From positions 1,771,790-1,835,789 of the forward strand of contig SIJG01000002.1 of assembly GCA_023374025.1 (NCBI GenBank): a DNA stretch of 64,000 bases, written 5' to 3'. This DNA is from Heterodera schachtii (lineage: Eukaryota; Nematoda; Chromadorea; Rhabditida; Heteroderidae). Under the pieces are notes generated by a model. The model was not told the origin of the DNA. It ran no database searches and saw nothing but the letters and a program-made list of their open reading frames with translations. The translations under genes and the position numbers were made by a program. Below are positions 60,201 through 64,000 of the stretch, piece after piece (position 1 is the stretch's first letter; each line of letters begins with the position of its first letter).

Positions 60201-62910
60201 TTTGTTTATTTTTCCTTTCAAAATTTATTTTGTTTTTCCAGGTGTCCGGACTGTTCGCCTTTTTGGCATTGGCACTCCTTCTCGGCCTTTGCTACGGCTG
60301 TTGCGGTCGTCAGCCCAACGAATACGAAGACGACTGCTGCGTCCGCTCCACCGGCGCTTCCTTTTTTTCCTGGTCCGTTCATTGATCAGCGAATTGAACA
60401 AGAAACTGATCAGTTCTGAGCGAACAATTGTTATATCGAAAAGTGTTTGATTAATGAACTCACCAAAACGTATGATCAAAAAAAAGGCACTGATCACATT
60501 GATCACTCTGTCCAAATGCATTAGCAACCAGATGATCAGATAATTATTTGTTCGTTCTCAGCTCCATTTGGCTTTCGCTGGCTTTCATCAGTGTGTTTGG
60601 ACTGCTCGCTGCGCTTGCCATGCTTTTCGGTGCCAATGTCTCCCATTTGGTGTGCCGTCCTTTGGAGGAGCCGCTGCAACGGCCGGACTTTCTTTCGGTG
60701 TGCAATTTGCGAGTTTTAAATTAATTGTGTTATTCCCGTACAATCCCAGCTGCTGGATCGGTTTGTCCATCTGTACGGGTTGGACCGTCCTTTGTCCGTC
60801 TCTCCCCACAAATCCTCCCCGTCCGCTGCTGCTCACTTCTCGCTTGATCAGCTTTTCTCGGCTCACCGTCGCCCGGCTGACCTGATCAGTGAGTGTGCCC
60901 AGAAGCACACTTTGTACACAATGCTCGGGCTTGGACAAGAAGTTCAAGCTGATCGGACGTGAAGGTCTTCAGGACGACTACCAATACTTGGTTAATGGGG
61001 CGAACAAATTGAAAGTGTCGATATTCCTTTTTCATGGCATTTTTTGGGGCGGAATGAATCGATGGCATTTCCCTAATCTTTGATATTCCCATCCCCTACA
61101 ATTGTGTTTCTCTGTTCAGCAACGCTCCATCATGGACAACCTTTCCTCTCATCAGCTGATCGATGAGGCACTCTCCCGCGGCATTGTGCCGGACGACCCT
61201 CGGCTGAGTGCTCGCCAATGGCACTTTTTCAGTGGACCGATGCGCGACGCATTGCAACGCCTTGGGCAAGTGCGGATGCCGGAATGGAACAGCAGCGACG
61301 TGGAGCAGGTAACTAACGTGATCATAGACAGTATCACGTGATTATTAGCAGGGATTTCTTTCATTTTGAGACCGATCGATAGTCCAAATGGATGTACGAA
61401 ATTAAATTTCTTTTATGGAGATCCGTAATTAGGATTTTTCAACTGTGACTCCCTTTTCAGTTTTGTGCCCAACCAAAACGCTTCTCTTTGGAGGGCGTCG
61501 TCGCCGGCCTTCGCCAATTGTCCCAATCGGCGCAAGCCGAGGCCAATAGTAGCGGCGCCGACGGCGAAAAACCCGCGGGAACTGTCGCGTCCAATTTCTC
61601 CGAGTTGGACGCGGTCATCCATTTCTTGGAGGAGTTGCGGCCAGACACGGCAAGTGAACGGAACAGTGATTTAATGGCATTTACCCGTGACCAAGGAGAG
61701 TGATCAGACTGTGTTACGGTGCTGATCAGCCCTTAAATAAGCCTAAAAAAACCGGTAGAAATTCCGAAATCTCGAGACTCTTGAGCAGCACTTTTTTGTT
61801 CAAAAGGCCAATTTCCCTAATTAGGTGCAATTGCGTGCTCAACTCGAAGGCGCATGTGCTCAGTTGGAGCAGCTGCAGAGAGAAGTGAGGCGAATTGACA
61901 TTTCACTTTCACATTTATCCATTGCATAATTTAATTAATTTGTTTTTACTCGCTAATTGCCTCATTAGCATTTACCTTTTTTGCGCAGGTCTTCGCGTTG
62001 CGCTTCAACGCGTCCCTTCTGTTGGAGCATTTGCAGCGGGCGGAGACCGAACTGAGCACAAAGGACCGACTGCGCGCGCAATTGCAAGCGGTGGCGGCGG
62101 AGGTGGCGGACGAACTGTTGGAGAGAGTGCGCATCTACGAACGGCACGTCAACCAATCGGCACGTCATTCATTCCCCATTTGGCACTTTTTCTTACATTT
62201 CGGCACTTTCTGCAGATGAACAACGAAGTGTCCAGCTGTGCCCCGTTGGCCTCAATTGCGACGAATGTTCGCCTCGCCCTTTGCGATTACGCGTTGGACC
62301 CTTTGGTCGCTTTTTCGCTGATTTTCCCCATTTTATCTGTTCATTCGCTTTCTCAGAATTCCCTGTGGGTGGCGATGGCCGTCGGCTTGGCCCTTCTCCT
62401 TCCGATCATTTTGCTGGCCACAACTTTGAACCCGCTTTACCAGCACATCCATCCCTACCTCAAATAGTCAGTCTCAGCATTTTAATAGTTAATATGAATT
62501 TAAAAAAACAATATTTCAATCTGCATTTTGCGGCTTCATTTTGTTATTGACTCATTGTATCCACGCCAACTAACGTTAATTGTTTCAAAATATGTTTTTA
62601 AATTTAAATTTGTTCATTCAGTCCGCTGCTGCACACCGGCAACTCGTCGCCCAGTCACGACGCGTTCGCCACCGACATTTACGCGATGGTCGGCTCGCAG
62701 CAGCAGCAACAGTACCATTTGCTGCCAACGCAGCAACACAACCACAACAGGAACAAGCAGTACACGACGCCGCAACAACAACAGCAACAACAACAGCAGC
62801 AATTCACCTCGCCGTACGCCACCTCCAACTACGGTTACCATGAACTGACCCATCCACCGGCCTACAGTATGAGCATGGTCGGCGGCGGAGGCACGGGGCA
62901 ACGACGATAG
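57274..62910 (+). CDS. prom-1: Prominin (CD133 family) pentaspan membrane glycoprotein
   Basis: Cholesterol-binding protein of membrane protrusions. Twenty exons: 57274-57601, 57739-57812, 57980-58194, 58285-58405, 58458-58605, 58787-58929, 59067-59198, 59289-59430, 59937-60096, 60175-60193, 60242-60372, 60562-60697, 60750-61014, 61120-61308, 61461-61649, 61825-61884, 61989-62159, 62216-62305, 62357-62466, 62622-62910. Signal peptide with TFSFSLLLLLFTAA; TM1 WWLIGSLLLVSVPPLFTLLY then Cys-rich CVSCCCCG; TM2 ALLGLLVVANIFCAAILLI; helical loop 1; TM3 IGALVVSGLFAFLALALLLG then CYGCCG; TM4 SLAFISVFGLLAALAMLFG; large loop 2 opening with the prominin hallmark VCRPLEEP; TM5 WVAMAVGLALLLPIILLATT; Gln-rich tail. 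Introns 58,406-58,457, 61,650-61,824 and 62,160-62,215 start with GC. One G too many at 60,927-60,929 breaks the frame in exon 13; removing it restores the family pattern. Exon 10 is only 19 nt. Confidence 0.9.
59431..59936 (+). repeat. Prominin intron filled with TCTGATCA-type repeats
   Basis: The longest prominin intron contains about ten degenerate copies of TCTGATCA(C/G)T with CTCTCTTTTCTC spacers, for example near 59,524, 59,737, 59,790, 59,855, 59,882 and 59,928. The last copy forms the splice acceptor itself (CTGATCAG). Confidence 0.75.
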
Positions 62911-64000
62911 ACAATGGGAGATGAACCAACAAAGAATGGAAGCAAAACGGACGACCATGATCACACAGTTATTCATGTAGATTTGAGGAGTTGGAGCCAA
63001 TCTCTTGCCGGAAAATTGGAAATGCATTGTCTGGGACATTCAATTTCCCATAGCCAGGAACTTTGAAAAAGCCCGGACTAGGGCCCGGATTCCGAGATTG
63101 ACCGGAACATTGCGTTTTTCAAAAACATACAGAACTCTGAGCCAGGGCCCTGGTAAAACACTGTACATATTTGTATTATTTCCTCAGAGTAATTTTCGAT
63201 TGGCTCGTATCATTTGGGTTCCGTCCTAGCTTCTTCTTCTCTCTCTCAGTACCAATTCCTTTGATCCATTCGACAAATATTTCTCCAGAGGCTTACAATT
63301 AGATTTAAATAATTTAAACAAGACTCAAATGAGCCGAAAATCCAAACAATTGAATTTTGACTAACCGTCCCAAATAAATTTTCAACTTAATGCTTTCAAG
63401 CCACCATTTATTCAAATTCCATTCTCCGATATTGTATAGGGCAGTTTCTGGAAGCCTAAACAATGTCCGTCCCATTCCTCTTCAAACGAAATGCCATTTT
63501 AATTTCTTTATTTTTTTATTTAGTTACTTATTTTTTCATTACGATAATGAATAAAATGCAAGAAAAGTTGTTATATTATGTTATACCTGTTTAATTTTAA
63601 TTTAAATTTTTGCAAAAAACCTGGTCTAGAAAGGAATCTTTCGATCCCCGACAGAAATCAACCTAAAATAAACAAATAAAAATTCCATCAATGCTTTGGT
63701 TACTGTATAGTCACATTGAATATTCATTGTTGTTTTTTAAAATAACATGGACAAAAATCCAGGAACACCCAGGTTCAGGAAAAATCCAGGTTGCCAAAAA
63801 ACGACCTGGACCTGGATCCAGGAAAAAATCCAAGTCTAGGCCGAGCTCTAATGTTTTTGAATGAATTTTTAAAAAATAGAAAGAAAATGTATAATAAAAT
63901 TTTTTTTTTTAAATTTTAATTATAAAATGCCAAACTAGGCGAAAATATTAAATTCAAAATTGGGCAAAAATAATTTTCCCTCAGCTAACCATTGAAATTT
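62911..64000. other. Downstream of prominin; repeat-like, no gene seen
   Basis: Prominin 3' flank, then AT-rich DNA. Two patches with internal repeats look like decayed mobile DNA: 63,070-63,160 (GGGCCCGGATTCC, GCCAGGGCCCTGG) and 63,750-63,850 (several CCAGG/CCTGGATCC words). Confidence 0.4.

Overview
The window looks like nuclear DNA of a nematode. The genes are split into many small exons, introns are mostly 40-150 nt with TTTCAG-type acceptors, and the gene set has Caenorhabditis-type members: a Dicer-related helicase, the nlp-3 neuropeptide YFDSLAGQSL, a TWK potassium channel, an EGL-17-like FGF and a serpentine receptor. About one intron in eleven that I could rebuild starts with GC rather than GT. 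From memory, cyst nematodes (Globodera/Heterodera) are rich in such introns, so a tylenchid plant parasite is my best guess. No marker in the window proves the genus.

Layout, left to right. 1-2,252 has no recognisable gene. WBP11 splicing factor (+) lies at 2,253-4,463 and converges on a 32-exon RIG-I-like helicase of the DRH family (-, 4,699-12,292). That helicase is divergent from a cytohesin/GRP-1 Arf-GEF (+, 12,879-14,986). Mitochondrial aconitase (+, 15,974-19,280) follows. Then comes a gene-poor, purine-rich and poly-G-rich stretch of about 12 kb. Its only clear genes are two microRNA precursors on the minus strand: mir-100 (20,458-20,575) and let-7 (19,930-20,023), linked and in the ancestral order.

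Next are a WASH-complex FAM21/WASHC2 gene (-, 31,672-36,482), divergent from an unnamed coiled-coil gene (+, 36,770-39,027); a two-pore-domain potassium channel with degenerate pore loops (+, 39,769-41,580); an nlp-3-like neuropeptide precursor (-, 42,097-42,554); an FGF (+, to 45,579); a 7TM receptor with two one-base defects (+, 46,912-49,746); a TXNDC12/ERp18 thioredoxin with a long charged tail (-, 49,959-51,525); 5.7 kb of gene-free, low-complexity DNA; and a 20-exon prominin gene (+, 57,274-62,910).

The genes are not an operon and act in separate processes: RNA-based defence and endo-siRNA production, Arf and endosomal traffic, the TCA cycle, excitability, peptide and growth-factor signalling, ER redox folding and membrane protrusions. 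The strongest finding is the mir-100~let-7 cluster. Other points are the high rate of GC-AG introns, the K2P channel whose second pore has lost its G(Y/F)G signature, and several one-base breaks in homopolymer runs that look like assembly errors or young pseudogene lesions. Exon models were made by hand. All junction phases close except where stated.
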